NCBI RefSeq assembly: GCF_016586165.1
Contig: NZ_BCPR01000010.1
Location: forward strand, 26,713-90,712
Source: Dyella sp. EPa41
Lineage (GTDB): Bacteria; Pseudomonadota; Gammaproteobacteria; Xanthomonadales; Rhodanobacteraceae
Direction of reading: 5' to 3'
Length of the DNA: 64,000 nt
The position numbers and the translations under genes were made by a program. Shown piece after piece: positions 43,449 to 55,552 of this stretch (positions are counted from its first letter, which is position 1; every line of letters begins with the position of its first letter). The notes beneath the pieces are model-generated. The model did not search any database, had not been told where the DNA came from, and worked only from the letters and a program-made list of their open reading frames with translations.

Positions 43449-44663
43449 TCAGTGAACCCACGCGTGACTCGCCATGGCGGCTGCCACGCACCACAGCACC
43501 GCCATCCAGGCCGGCTGCCGCGCCACCACGAGCATCAGGAAGCCACATGCGGCGATGATCACGTCCGCCCATCCACGCACGGTGCCGATCCAGACCGGAT
43601 TGTAGAACGCCGACGCCAGCAGGCCGACCACCGCGGCATTGATCGCTGCGACCACGCGCACCGCATCCGGCCGCGCGGAAAGCCGCTGCCAGAACGGCAG
43701 CACGCCGCTCAACAACAGGAAGCCCGGCAGGAAGATCGCCAGCAGCGCGACCGCCGCACCCGCCGCGCCGCCCTGCCCGTGAAACATGCGGCTGCCCAGA
43801 TAGGCCGCCAACGAAAACATCGGGCCGGGCATGGCCTGTGCCGCGCCGTACCCCGCCAGGAAGCTGTTTTCATCGATCCAGCCGGGCGTGACCAGGGCCT
43901 GCCGCAGCCACGGCAACACCACGTGCCCACCGCCGAACACCAGCGCGCCGGCCCGGTAGAACGCGGTGGCTATCTGTACCAGCGGATGGCCGCCCGTCGC
44001 GGCGAAGGCAAGCACCAGCAGCGCGCCATAGCAGGCGAGCAGGACAGACGCCGTGCGACGCCCGTAGCCGGTCGAAGGCGCCGTGTCGTGACGGGGCAAT
44101 ACCCCGCGGCATACCCATGGCGACAACAGCGCGGCGAGGACGATCACCAGCAACTGCAGCCAGGCCGACGGTTGCCACAGCAACACCACGGCCGCACCAA
44201 GCGCCAGCAAGCGTCGCGGCATGTCGGGCGCCAGCGATCGCCACATGCCGAGCACGCCCTGCGCCACCACCACCACGGCCACCAGTTTCAGGCCGTGCAG
44301 CAGCGACTGTCCCCATGGACCGCTGAGGTAGGGCGCCCACCACGCGAAGGCGAACATCAGCAAGGCCGAGGGCAAGGTGAAGCCCGCGAACGCCGCCAGC
44401 GCACCGCGCCAACCCGCCCGCTGCATGCCAATGGCAAAACCCAGCTGGCTGCTCGCCGGCCCCGGCAGAAACTGGCAGAGCGCGAGCAGCTGCGAGAAAT
44501 GCGCGTCATCGAGCCAGCGTCGCTGCTCGACGAAGGCGCGACGGAAATAGCCCAGGTGCGCGATGGGGCCGCCGAACGAACGCAGGCCTAGCGCGAGGAA
44601 GGCGAGGAAGACCTCGCCGGCGCGATGCGGCGGTCTTTCGATGTCGTTCGACGAGGCACTCAT
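43449..44663 (-). CDS. chrA: chromate transporter ChrA family
   Basis: Inner-membrane protein of 404 residues, the long form with two CHR domains of five to six helices each. First domain: FLALGLRSFGGPIAHLGYFRR and QFLPGPASSQLGFAIG; second domain: AGALVFGGGHVVLPWL and the repeated GAAQAMPGPMFSLAAYLG. ChrA expels chromate, probably driven by the proton gradient. No ChrB or other chromate gene is adjacent, so the substrate is inferred by family only. The start at 44663 (MSASSNDIERPP) is chosen because upstream sequence in frame is REP repeat translated by chance. Confidence 0.92.
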   Translation of the reverse strand: MSASSNDIERPPHRAGEVFLAFLALGLRSFGGPIAHLGYFRRAFVEQRRWLDDAHFSQLLALCQFLPGPASSQLGFAIGMQRAGWRGALAAFAGFTLPSALLMFAFAWWAPYLSGPWGQSLLHGLKLVAVVVVAQGVLGMWRSLAPDMPRRLLALGAAVVLLWQPSAWLQLLVIVLAALLSPWVCRGVLPRHDTAPSTGYGRRTASVLLACYGALLVLAFAATGGHPLVQIATAFYRAGALVFGGGHVVLPWLRQALVTPGWIDENSFLAGYGAAQAMPGPMFSLAAYLGSRMFHGQGGAAGAAVALLAIFLPGFLLLSGVLPFWQRLSARPDAVRVVAAINAAVVGLLASAFYNPVWIGTVRGWADVIIAACGFLMLVVARQPAWMAVLWCVAAAMASHAWVH

Positions 44664-44718
44664 GGGGCGCAGCCTAGCGCAGTGATGCGACAGGCGGATG
44701 GATGGCCGCGCCTTTCCT

Positions 44719-44799
44719 GTGGGAGCGCACCCTGTGCGCGACAAGCCAACGGAGCGGCACTCCCAATACGCTGCGGTCGCGCACAAGGTGCGCTCCCAC
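44719..44799. repeat. REPIN-like inverted pair 6
   Basis: Forward GTGGGAGCGCACCCTGTGCG (44719-44747) and inverted GCGCACAAGGTGCGCTCCCAC (44779-44799), about 25 bases apart. It lies between the chrA start and the icd terminator. Confidence 0.88.
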
Positions 44800-44819
44800 A
44801 ACGACCCGCCGCAAAGAAA

Positions 44820-44841
44820 GAAGGCCGCTTTCGCGGCCTTC
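44820..44841 (-). terminator. rho-independent terminator of icd
   Basis: Stem GAAGGCCGC/GCGGCCTTC with a four-base loop, followed on the minus strand by TTCTTTCTTTG. It begins 25 bases after the icd stop codon. Confidence 0.88.
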
Positions 44842-44866
44842 TCCGTCACGCAGCTGCCTCAGGCCA

Positions 44867-47284
<2,418 letters not shown>

Positions 47285-47296
47285 TTACGCTTTTCC

Positions 47297-47377
47297 GTAG
47301 GAGCGCACCCAGTGCGCGATCGCAGCGTGGCGGCATCACCGCTCCGTCGGCTTTTCGCGCACGGGGTGCGCTCCTAC
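47297..47377. repeat. REPIN-like inverted pair 7
   Basis: Forward GTAGGAGCGCACCCAGTGCG (47297-47325) and inverted GCGCACGGGGTGCGCTCCTAC (47357-47377). It sits between the icd promoter side and the 3' end of the second RND gene, eight bases from its stop. Confidence 0.88.
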
Positions 47378-47384
47378 ATGATCC

Positions 47385-50300
47385 CTAAACCGCCTCGCCT
47401 GCCGGCAACCGCTTGGGCTGGCGGCGGCGCGCGCGCCAGGCGCTGAAGCGGTCGGCCAGGCACGAGAAGATCACGTACAGCGCCGGCGTGCTGAGCAAGG
47501 TCAGGCTCTGCGAGATGATCAGGCCGCCGATCAGCGCGATACCCAGCGGGCGGCGCAGGTCGGAGCCTTCGCCCAGGCCCACCGCGATCGGCACCGCGGC
47601 GAGGATGGCCACCATGGTGGTCATCATGATCGGGCGGAAACGCACCATGCATGCCTCGTAGGCCGCATCGAACGCGTTGAGGCCGCGCTCGCGCCGGGCA
47701 ACCAGCGCGAAGTCGATCATCATGATCGCGTTCTTCTTCACGATGCCGATCAGCAGCACCAGGGCGATCTGCGCGATCACCGAGAGCTCGGTGTCGGTGA
47801 TCCACAGCGCGAGCAACGCGCCCACGCCGGCGGCGGGCAGCGTGGAGAGGATCGTCACCGGATGGATCAGGCTTTCGTACAGCATGCCGAGCACGATGTA
47901 GACCACCACGACGGCACCGAGCAGCAACCACAGCATGCCGCTCTGCGACTGCTGGAAGCGGCGGAAGTCGCCGCCGATGTTGATGCGGATGTCGCCCGGC
48001 AAGCGCATCTGCTTGCCGGTGGCCTGGATGATCTCCAGCGCCTCGCCCATGCTCACGCCCGGTGCGAGGTTGAAGCTCATGCTCATCACCGTGTACTGGT
48101 TTTCGTGCGTGATCTGCGTGGGCGCGAGTCCCGCTTCCTGGCGGGCGAACGCGGTGAGCGGCACCATCGCGCCGCTGTTGCTCTTCACGTAGACCGCGTT
48201 GATCGCGGCGGGCGTGGCCGTCTGGTTCGGCAAGGCGTTGACCACCACCTTGTACTGGTTGAGGTCCGAATAGATGGTGCTGATCTGGCGCTGGCCGAAC
48301 GCGTTGTACAGCGCGCCGTCGATGGTGCCGATGCCCACGCCCAGGCGCGCGGCCTTGTCGCGGTCGATCACGATGTTCTGCTGCAGGCCGGCGTCGTCGA
48401 TGTCGCTGCCGACGTCCTTGAGCTTGGGATTCTTCTTCAGCTCGGCCACCAGCTTCGGCAGCCACGCCTGCAGTTCGTCGGAATTGTCGCCCTGCAGCGA
48501 CACCTGGTACTGCGCGCCCTGGCTGGAACCGCCCCCGCCGAAACTGGGCAGGTCCTGGATCGGACGCAGTCGCACGTTGAGGTCGGGGTAGCGCGCCGCC
48601 TTCGCGCTGAGACGGCCGAGCACGGTGAAGGTATCGTCCTTGCGGCCCTGCGCATGCGTCTTCAACTCGATGTCGAAGGTGCCGGCCGCACCCTGGCGGC
48701 TGCTGCCCAGGCGGGCGCCCACGCGGGCGACGTCGTGATCCTTCAGCAGCATGTCGATCAGCCGCTGCTGGCGTTCGCGCGCATCCTGGAACGACACCGT
48801 GGCGCCGGAGGTGGCGCGGCCGCGGATCAAGCCCGTGTCCTGCGCCGGGAACAGGCCGGTCTTCACCATGCCGAACAGGAACACCGTCGCCACGATCAGC
48901 GCCAGCGGCGTCAACGAGAACGCCAGCGCATGCTTCAACGAGAACTTCAGCGCGCCCGAGTAGAGACCGATCAGGCCGGACTGGAACTTGTCCAGCGCCA
49001 CGCCGATGCGCGTGGTCGGCTTCTCGGAATCGTGGCCGAGCAGGAACTGGCCGCACAGCGAGGTGGTGAGCGTCAGCGAGACCAGCGCCGACACGATGAT
49101 GGCCGCCACCAGCGTGATGGTGAACTCCTTGAAGAACAGGCCCGTGATACCGCCCATGAACAACAGCGGGATGAACACGGCCACCAGCGAGGCGGTGATC
49201 GACACGATGGTGAAGCCGATTTCCTTCGCGCCGGCGAGCGCCGCATCCATGCGCGTCATGCCCTGGTCGATATGGCGCACGATGTTCTCGATCACCACGA
49301 TGGCGTCGTCCACCACGAAGCCGATCGCGATCACCAGCGCGAGCAGGGTGAGGTTGTTGAGGGTGAAACCGAGGATGTACATCACGATCGCGGCGCCAGC
49401 GAGCGACAGCGGTACCGCGGCGGTGGCGATCAAGGTGGGCGCGAGGCGGCGCAGGAACAGCGCCATCGTCAGCATCACCATCGCCAGGCTGATCAGCAGC
49501 GTCGCCTGCACCTCGTGCAGCGAGGCGCGGATGGTCGGCGTGCCGTCGAAGTACGGCGTGAGGGTGGTGCCCGGCTGCAGGTAATCGCGCAACAGCGGCA
49601 CGGCGGCCTTCACGCGATCCACGGTGCCGATGATGTTGGCGTTCGACTGCCGGTACACATACATCAGCACGGCGGGCTTGCCCTGGAACCAGGCGGCCTG
49701 GTAGGCGTCCTGCGTGCCGTCGTACACCTTGGCCACGTCGGAAAGGCGGACCGGCACGCCGCTGTTCGAGGCGATCACCAGGCTGGCGAAATCATCCGCC
49801 GTGTGCAGCGAATCGTTGGCCGTCACCGACATCACGGTCTTGCCGTCCGACAGGAAACCCTGCGGCGAGGTGACGTTGGCGGCGGTGAGCGCGTTGCGCA
49901 GCTGGTCGGGCGAGAGGCCCAGCGCGTTGAGCTGGCGCAGGTTCACGTCGACGCGGATGGCGGGCGTGGCCGCGCCGAGGATGTCCACTTCGGACACGCC
50001 TTCGATCTGGCGCAGGCGCTGCGCGAGCAGCGAGTCGGCGACGTCGTAGAGGTCGCGCGCGGACTGCGTGTCCGAGGTCAGCGCGAACGCGATGATCGGG
50101 TCGTCGTTGGGGTTGGCCTTCTGGTAGCTGGGCGGCGCGTTGAGGCCGGTGGGCAGGTCGGACTGTGCCGCGTTGATGGCGGCCTGCACGTCGCGCGCGG
50201 CGGCGTCGAGGTCGCGGCCCGCATTGAACATCAGGAACACGAAGGTGCTGCCCAGCGAGCTGGACGAGCGCATGGTGTCGATGCCCGCCACCTGGCCCAG

Positions 50301-50510
50301 GTGGCGTTCCAGTGGCGCGGCCACGGTGGAGGCCATGGTGCCCGCGCTGGCGCCCGCCTGGCTGGCCTGCACGAAGATCACCGGGAAGGTCATGTTCGGC
50401 AGCGCCGCCACGCCCAGCAGCACGTAGCAGATCAAGCCAACCGCGAACACACCCATCGCCAGCAGTGACGTGCCGATGGGGCGGCGGATGAAGGGACCGG
50501 AAATGTTCAT
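47385..50510 (-). CDS. mdtC: RND efflux pump subunit, MdtC-like
   Basis: Inner-membrane proton-driven drug exporter of 1041 residues, third gene of an MdtABC-like operon. Twelve membrane helices in two six-helix blocks, each block with a large periplasmic loop. Family marks: FIRRPIGTSLLAMG at the start, AGIDTMRSSSSLGS, the helix-4 proton relay GFVVDDAIVVIENI with paired Asp, and the second-half counterpart GIVKKNAIMMIDFALVARRE. In MdtBC-type pumps B and C form a mixed trimer. It is separated from the MdtB-like gene by a 378-base gap carrying a REPIN. No outer-membrane channel gene follows. Confidence 0.93.
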   Translation of the reverse strand: MNISGPFIRRPIGTSLLAMGVFAVGLICYVLLGVAALPNMTFPVIFVQASQAGASAGTMASTVAAPLERHLGQVAGIDTMRSSSSLGSTFVFLMFNAGRDLDAAARDVQAAINAAQSDLPTGLNAPPSYQKANPNDDPIIAFALTSDTQSARDLYDVADSLLAQRLRQIEGVSEVDILGAATPAIRVDVNLRQLNALGLSPDQLRNALTAANVTSPQGFLSDGKTVMSVTANDSLHTADDFASLVIASNSGVPVRLSDVAKVYDGTQDAYQAAWFQGKPAVLMYVYRQSNANIIGTVDRVKAAVPLLRDYLQPGTTLTPYFDGTPTIRASLHEVQATLLISLAMVMLTMALFLRRLAPTLIATAAVPLSLAGAAIVMYILGFTLNNLTLLALVIAIGFVVDDAIVVIENIVRHIDQGMTRMDAALAGAKEIGFTIVSITASLVAVFIPLLFMGGITGLFFKEFTITLVAAIIVSALVSLTLTTSLCGQFLLGHDSEKPTTRIGVALDKFQSGLIGLYSGALKFSLKHALAFSLTPLALIVATVFLFGMVKTGLFPAQDTGLIRGRATSGATVSFQDARERQQRLIDMLLKDHDVARVGARLGSSRQGAAGTFDIELKTHAQGRKDDTFTVLGRLSAKAARYPDLNVRLRPIQDLPSFGGGGSSQGAQYQVSLQGDNSDELQAWLPKLVAELKKNPKLKDVGSDIDDAGLQQNIVIDRDKAARLGVGIGTIDGALYNAFGQRQISTIYSDLNQYKVVVNALPNQTATPAAINAVYVKSNSGAMVPLTAFARQEAGLAPTQITHENQYTVMSMSFNLAPGVSMGEALEIIQATGKQMRLPGDIRINIGGDFRRFQQSQSGMLWLLLGAVVVVYIVLGMLYESLIHPVTILSTLPAAGVGALLALWITDTELSVIAQIALVLLIGIVKKNAIMMIDFALVARRERGLNAFDAAYEACMVRFRPIMMTTMVAILAAVPIAVGLGEGSDLRRPLGIALIGGLIISQSLTLLSTPALYVIFSCLADRFSAWRARRRQPKRLPAGEAV

Positions 50511-50888
50511 GCCATCAACAAGCCAGGGAAGTCGCTCCGGTCAGGGAGCTGTTCGAATAGCGCCGCGAGGGCGCGCGGGATGGACGTATATACCGCACAA
50601 CGTCTACACAACGCATGACGGGCGGATTGGTTGAATGCGAAGGCGCGCCGCACCTTGTGGGAGCGCACCCTGTGCGCGACAAGCCGATGAAGCGGAGATG
50701 CCGCAGGACAAATACGCGCGAAAGCCGGTGAGCGAGGTAATCCCATGGCTCCGCGGTCGCGCACAGGGTGCGCTCCCACAGGGGAAAATGGCGGAAGCCG
50801 CAAACGCCGAAAGGGGCGCGCCGTTCCGGCCGCGCCCCTTCGGGGACATGCATGGGGGCCCGGGTTGCCCCGGGCCCGGCCGTTCGTC
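50511..50888. other. gap within the RND operon
   Basis: No gene. It holds a REPIN-like pair (50657-50779) and two GC-rich hairpins (AAGGGGCGCG/CGCGCCCCTT at about 50809-50840, and GGGCCCGGG/CCCGGGCCC at about 50855-50878) next to the stop of the upstream gene. These could limit read-through from mdtB to mdtC. Confidence 0.6.
50657..50779. repeat. REPIN-like inverted pair 8
   Basis: Forward GTGGGAGCGCACCCTGTGCG (50657-50685) and inverted GCGCACAGGGTGCGCTCCCAC (50759-50779). It is located inside the efflux operon, between the two RND genes. Confidence 0.88.
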
Positions 50889-53800
50889 TCACATCGCTCC
50901 CCGCGTCTGGGCCTTGGCGAGGGCGCGCTGTTCGCGGCGCTCGCGCAGCCAGTCGGAGAAACGTTCCATGTAGAGGTAGATCACCGGCGTGGTGTAAAGC
51001 GTGACCAGCTGCGAGAGCAACAGGCCGCCCACGATGGACACGCCCAGCGGGCGGCGCAATTCCGCGCCGATGCCATTGCCCAATGCCAGCGGCAGTGCGC
51101 CGAGCATGGCCGCTGCCGTCGTCATCATGATCGGGCGGAAACGCAGCAGGCACGCGCGGCGGATCGCTTCATGCGGCTTCATGCCTTCACGCTGCGCCTC
51201 GATCGCGAAGTCGATCATCATGATCGCGTTCTTCTTCACGATACCGATCAGGAGCACGATGCCCACGATGCCATCCACCGACAGGCTCATGCCGCAGAGG
51301 ATGAGCGCGAGCAGCGCGCCGACGCCGGCGGGCGGCAGCGTGGAGATGATGGTCAACGGGTGGATGTAGCTCTCGTACAGCACGCCCAGCACGATGTAGA
51401 TCACCACGATCGAGGCGATCAGCAGCAGCACTTCGTTGGTCAGCGAGGTGGAGAACTCCGCCGCCTTGCCGATGAACTGGCCGCGCACCTGCGGCGGGAA
51501 ATTCAGCTGCTGCTCCACCTCGTGGATCGCCTTCACCGCTTCGGACAGCGAATAGCCCGGCGCGAGGTTGAAGGAGATCGTCACCGCCGGCAGCTGCTGC
51601 TGGTGGCTCACCACCAGCGGGGCGTTGGTCACCTCGGCGGTGGCCAGCGAGGCCAGCGGAATGGTGCCGCCCGCGCCGATCACCACGCCCGTGTTGGCCA
51701 CGCCAAGGCCGGTCGAGGTCGAGGAGTTGCTCGATGCCACCTGGCCGAAGCTGGTGGCATTGCTGCCGGTCAGCGCGCCGCTGCCGTTGCTCTTCACCGT
51801 CAGCTGGTTGAGCAGCGCGGTGCTGGAACGGAACTGCGGCGCCACTTCCAGCACCACGCGGTACTGGTTGAGCTGGGTGAAGATGGTCGAGATCTGGCGC
51901 TGGCCGAACGAGTCGTACAGCGTGTCGTCGATGGTCTGCACCGGCACGCCGAGGCGGCTGGCCTTTTCGCGGTCGATGGTGAGTTTGAGCGAGGTGCCCT
52001 GGTCGGCGAGGTTGTTGTCCACGTCGGCCAGTTCCGCACGCTCGCGCAACGCCTGGGTCATCTGCGTGGCGTACTTGGAAAGCTCCTCGGAGTTCACGTC
52101 GGACATCGAGTACTGGTACTCGGTGGCCGCCACGCGGCTGTCCAGCGTCACGTCCTGCACGGGCTTGAGGTACAGCGCCACGCCCGGGATATCGGCCGCT
52201 TCCTGCTGCAGGCGCTTGACCACCTCGTCGAGGCCATCGCGATCGCCGCGATCCTTCAGCACGATGCTGAGCTGGCCCTGGTTGAGCGTCGGGTTGATGG
52301 AACCGGCACCGATGAAGGCCGCCACGCCGGTCACCGCCTTGTCACGCTGCAAGGCCTCGGCCACGGCCTTGGTGCGCTGCTCCATCTGCGGAAACGCCAC
52401 GTTCTGGTCCGCCGCGACGACGCCGGTGATGAGGCCGGTGTCCTGCTCGGGCAGCAGGCCCTTCGGGATGATGATGTAGAGGAACACGGTGACCACGACG
52501 GTGGCGCCGGCGACCAGCATGGTGAAGCGCTGGTGGCCGAGCACCCAATCGAGCGAGCTCTCGTACACGTTGACCAGGCGCGACCACCAGGTCTTCTTGC
52601 CCGCCGCGGCATGGCGCTCGTGCGCATCGTCGCCCTCGGGCAGCGCGTCGGGACGAAGCAGGTAGGCGCACATCATCGGCGTGAGCGTCAACGACACCAG
52701 CATCGAGATGGCGACCGCGATGGTCAGCACCCAGGCGAACTCGTGGAACAGGCGGCCGGTGACGCCCGGCATCAGCAGCAGCGGCAGGAACACGGCGATC
52801 AGCGAGACGGTCAGCGACAGCACCGTGAAGCCGATTTCCTTCGCGCCGATCTCGGCCGCTTCCTTGCCGTCCTTGCCCTGCTCGATGTAGCGCACGATGT
52901 TCTCGATCATCACGATCGCATCGTCCACCACGAAGCCGGTGGCCACGGTCAGCGCCATCAGCGAGAGGTTGTCCAACGACATGCCGGTGAAGGCCATCAC
53001 GCCGAAGGTGCCCATGAGCGAAAGCGGCACCGCGACCGACGGGATCACCGTGGCCCACAGGCGGCGCAGGAACACGAAGATCACCGCCACCACCAGGCAG
53101 ATGGTGAGGATCAGCGTGAACTGCACGTCCTCGACCGAGGCGCGGATGGTGATGGTGCGGTCGGCGAACACGTCCAGATGGACGTCCGCCGGCAGCACCG
53201 CCTGCAGCTGCGGCAGGATGCTGCGGATCTGCTGCACCGTCTGCACGATGTTCGCGCCCGGCTGGCGGCGGATGTCGAGCAGCACGGCGGGCTTGCCATT
53301 CGCCCAGGCGGCGAGCTGGTCGTTCTCCACGCCATCGACCACGCTCGCCACGTCGGACAGGCGCACCGGCGCGTTGTTCTTGTAGGCGATGATGGTGCTC
53401 TTGTACTCGGCCGCATCGACCAGCTGGTCGTTGGTGCCGATGCTGTAGGACTGCGTGGCGCCGTTGAGCGTGCCCTTGGGCGCGTTCACGTTGGCCTCGG
53501 TGAGCGCGCTGCGCACGTCCTCCATGGTGAGGCCGAGGTTGGCCAGCTGCGACGGGTTCACCTGCACGCGCACGGCCGGGCGCACGTTGCCGGCGATCGA
53601 CACCAGGCCCACGCCCTGCACCTGCGAGAGCTTCTGCGCCAGGATCGAGTCGGCGTAGTTGTTCACGTCGCGCAGCGGCAGGCTGTCGGAGGTGAGCTTG
53701 AGCGTGATGATCGGCGCGTCGGCCGGGTTCACGCGGTTGTACACCGGCGGATACGGCAGCGTGGCCGGCAGCGTGCCGCGCGCCTGGTTGATGGCCGCCT

Positions 53801-54125
53801 GCACGTCCTGCGCCGCGATGTCGATGTCGCGGTCCATCGCGAACTGCAGCACGATGGTGGACAGGCCCGCCGACGAGTCGGAGGTCATCATGGTGAGGCC
53901 GGAGATCTGGCCGAAGTTGCGCTCCAGCGGCGTGGTGACCAGCGACGCCATGGTGGACGCGCTCGCGCCCGGGTACTGCGTGGTGACCACCAGGCTGGGC
54001 GCGTCGATCTCGGGCAGCGCCGACACCGGCAGCTCGCGATAGCCGAGGATGCCGAGCAGCAGCACCGCCACCATCAGCAGCGAGGTGGCGATCGGTCGGC
54101 GAATGAAGAGTGTGGAGAAGCCCAT
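50889..54125 (-). CDS. mdtB: RND efflux pump subunit, MdtB-like
   Basis: RND transporter of 1078 residues, second gene of the efflux operon. N-terminus FIRRPIATSLLMVAVLLLG, PLERNFGQISGLTMMTS and the proton-relay helix GFVVDDAIVMIENI are MdtB-like; GIVKKNAIMMIDFAIEAQRE is the second-half counterpart. Compared with a typical 1040-residue member it has an extra Ser/Gly/Thr-rich stretch near residue 800 (from SNGSGALTGS to GAGGTIPL) just before the conserved LASLA segment, in the second periplasmic loop. It should pair with the MdtC-like protein. It lies 179 bases after the adaptor gene. Confidence 0.94.
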   Translation of the reverse strand: MGFSTLFIRRPIATSLLMVAVLLLGILGYRELPVSALPEIDAPSLVVTTQYPGASASTMASLVTTPLERNFGQISGLTMMTSDSSAGLSTIVLQFAMDRDIDIAAQDVQAAINQARGTLPATLPYPPVYNRVNPADAPIITLKLTSDSLPLRDVNNYADSILAQKLSQVQGVGLVSIAGNVRPAVRVQVNPSQLANLGLTMEDVRSALTEANVNAPKGTLNGATQSYSIGTNDQLVDAAEYKSTIIAYKNNAPVRLSDVASVVDGVENDQLAAWANGKPAVLLDIRRQPGANIVQTVQQIRSILPQLQAVLPADVHLDVFADRTITIRASVEDVQFTLILTICLVVAVIFVFLRRLWATVIPSVAVPLSLMGTFGVMAFTGMSLDNLSLMALTVATGFVVDDAIVMIENIVRYIEQGKDGKEAAEIGAKEIGFTVLSLTVSLIAVFLPLLLMPGVTGRLFHEFAWVLTIAVAISMLVSLTLTPMMCAYLLRPDALPEGDDAHERHAAAGKKTWWSRLVNVYESSLDWVLGHQRFTMLVAGATVVVTVFLYIIIPKGLLPEQDTGLITGVVAADQNVAFPQMEQRTKAVAEALQRDKAVTGVAAFIGAGSINPTLNQGQLSIVLKDRGDRDGLDEVVKRLQQEAADIPGVALYLKPVQDVTLDSRVAATEYQYSMSDVNSEELSKYATQMTQALRERAELADVDNNLADQGTSLKLTIDREKASRLGVPVQTIDDTLYDSFGQRQISTIFTQLNQYRVVLEVAPQFRSSTALLNQLTVKSNGSGALTGSNATSFGQVASSNSSTSTGLGVANTGVVIGAGGTIPLASLATAEVTNAPLVVSHQQQLPAVTISFNLAPGYSLSEAVKAIHEVEQQLNFPPQVRGQFIGKAAEFSTSLTNEVLLLIASIVVIYIVLGVLYESYIHPLTIISTLPPAGVGALLALILCGMSLSVDGIVGIVLLIGIVKKNAIMMIDFAIEAQREGMKPHEAIRRACLLRFRPIMMTTAAAMLGALPLALGNGIGAELRRPLGVSIVGGLLLSQLVTLYTTPVIYLYMERFSDWLRERREQRALAKAQTRGAM

Positions 54126-54304
54126 GGGGTTAGCCGTCGATGTGTGTGGCGAGCGCCAGTCCCGCGGCGCCTCGTGTTTTTGCTGCAGGGCTCAGGGACG
54201 CGTGGCGGGGGCGCACGCTTGCGCCACCCTGCCACCGGGATGGATGGCGATCGGCCCGCGTATCGCGCCCTCGCCAGCCATCCCTCGTCCCGCGCCTCGC
54301 GTCG

Positions 54305-55552
54305 TCAGCCGCCGCGGCGACCGCCCTGCTTCTGCGCGTTCTTCTTGGCCTTGTCCATCTCGGCCGGGGTCGGCGCGGCCGGCACTTCGCCCGGCTTGAG
54401 CGCCTTCACCTTGCTGCCCGGCTTGAGGCGGAACTGGCCCTCGGTGACCACCCGGTCGTTGAGCGCCAGGCCCGAACCGATCATCACGTGGCTCTCGCCC
54501 ACTTCGCCGGCGACCTTCACCGGATTCATCTTGACCGTGTCGTCCTGCTGCACGAGGTACACGTAGTCGCCGTCCGGGCCACGCTGCACCGCCTGCGACG
54601 GGATCACCAGGCCGCCGGACACCGTGCGCACCTTCAGGCGCACGTTGACGAACTGGCCCGGCCACAGGTCGCCCTTGGCGTTCTGGAAGATCGAGCGCAG
54701 CTTGAAGGTGCCGGTGGTGGTGTCGATCTGGTTGTCGACCACGTTGAGCACGCCGTCGTCCGCGATGGTGTGCGCATCGGCGCGGTCCAGCGCCAGCACG
54801 GCCAGCGGATCGCCCTTGCCGGCGGCGCCGCGCACCATCTCCAGGTTCTGCTCGGGCAGGTTGAAGGTGACGTAGATCGGATGGATCTGGGTCAGCGTCA
54901 CCACGGCCGTGGTGGTGGTCACCACATTGCCCGGGTCCACGTTGCGGATGCCCGCCACGCCGTCGATCGGCGAGACGATGCGGGTGTAGTCGAGGTTGAC
55001 CTTGGCCGAGCGCACGGCGGCGCGGTCGGCGGCCACGGTGGCGGTCAGGTTGGCCACGTTGTTGCGGAAGGTGTCCATGTCCAGCTGGGCCACGTAGCCC
55101 TTGGCGACCAGGGCATCGTTGCGCTTGAGCGTGCTCTGCGCGGTGGCGAGCTGGGCTTCGTCCTGCTCCTGCTTGGCCACGGCCTGGTCATAGGCGGCCT
55201 GGAACGTGCGCGGGTCGATCTGCGCCAGCAGGTCGCCCTTCTTCACTTCCTGGCCTTCCTTGAAGTTGATGCTCAGCATCTGCCCGCTGACCTGCGGGTT
55301 GATGGTGACGGTGTTGAGCGCCTGCACGGTGCCGAGCGCGGTGAGGTACACCGGCACGTCCTGCTTGACGACAGGCTCGACCGTGACCGGCACGGGCGTG
55401 TCCTTGTCCTTGTCCTGCCCCTGGCCCTTGCGTTGACCGCTCTGCTCGCCCGCCTGGCCACCCTCGGCCGGCTTGTGCAGCAGACGGAAGCCCACCGCTC
55501 CCACCACGATCACGGCCACAACGACCAGCGCGATCTTCCAAAAACGCGACAT
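54305..55552 (-). CDS. mdtA: RND periplasmic adaptor, MdtA-like
   Basis: Membrane fusion protein of 415 residues, first gene of the operon. One N-terminal helix (about 5-23) anchors it; a charged linker rich in Gln, Gly, Lys and Asp (about 33-52) precedes the core. VPVYLTALGTVQALNTVTI and GQMLSINFKEGQEVKKGDLL form the lipoyl domain, an alpha-hairpin follows (about 100-165), then YTRIVSPIDGVAGIRNVDPG and the beta-barrel with MdtA-like FNLPEQNLEMVRG and PSQAVQRGPDGDYVYLV. The tail is Lys-rich (KAKKNAQKQGGRRGG-like). The ATG at 55552 is followed directly by the anchor helix. Confidence 0.95.
   Translation of the reverse strand: MSRFWKIALVVVAVIVVGAVGFRLLHKPAEGGQAGEQSGQRKGQGQDKDKDTPVPVTVEPVVKQDVPVYLTALGTVQALNTVTINPQVSGQMLSINFKEGQEVKKGDLLAQIDPRTFQAAYDQAVAKQEQDEAQLATAQSTLKRNDALVAKGYVAQLDMDTFRNNVANLTATVAADRAAVRSAKVNLDYTRIVSPIDGVAGIRNVDPGNVVTTTTAVVTLTQIHPIYVTFNLPEQNLEMVRGAAGKGDPLAVLALDRADAHTIADDGVLNVVDNQIDTTTGTFKLRSIFQNAKGDLWPGQFVNVRLKVRTVSGGLVIPSQAVQRGPDGDYVYLVQQDDTVKMNPVKVAGEVGESHVMIGSGLALNDRVVTEGQFRLKPGSKVKALKPGEVPAAPTPAEMDKAKKNAQKQGGRRGG

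Noticed and set aside
44664..44849. N-terminal extension of the chromate transporter
   Set aside because: The extra codons are REP and terminator sequence read by chance (same translated pattern as other REP loci).
50745..54566. 1273-codon plus-strand open frame across mdtB
   Set aside because: His/Arg/Glu-rich antisense shadow starting in a REP element; no recognisable domain.
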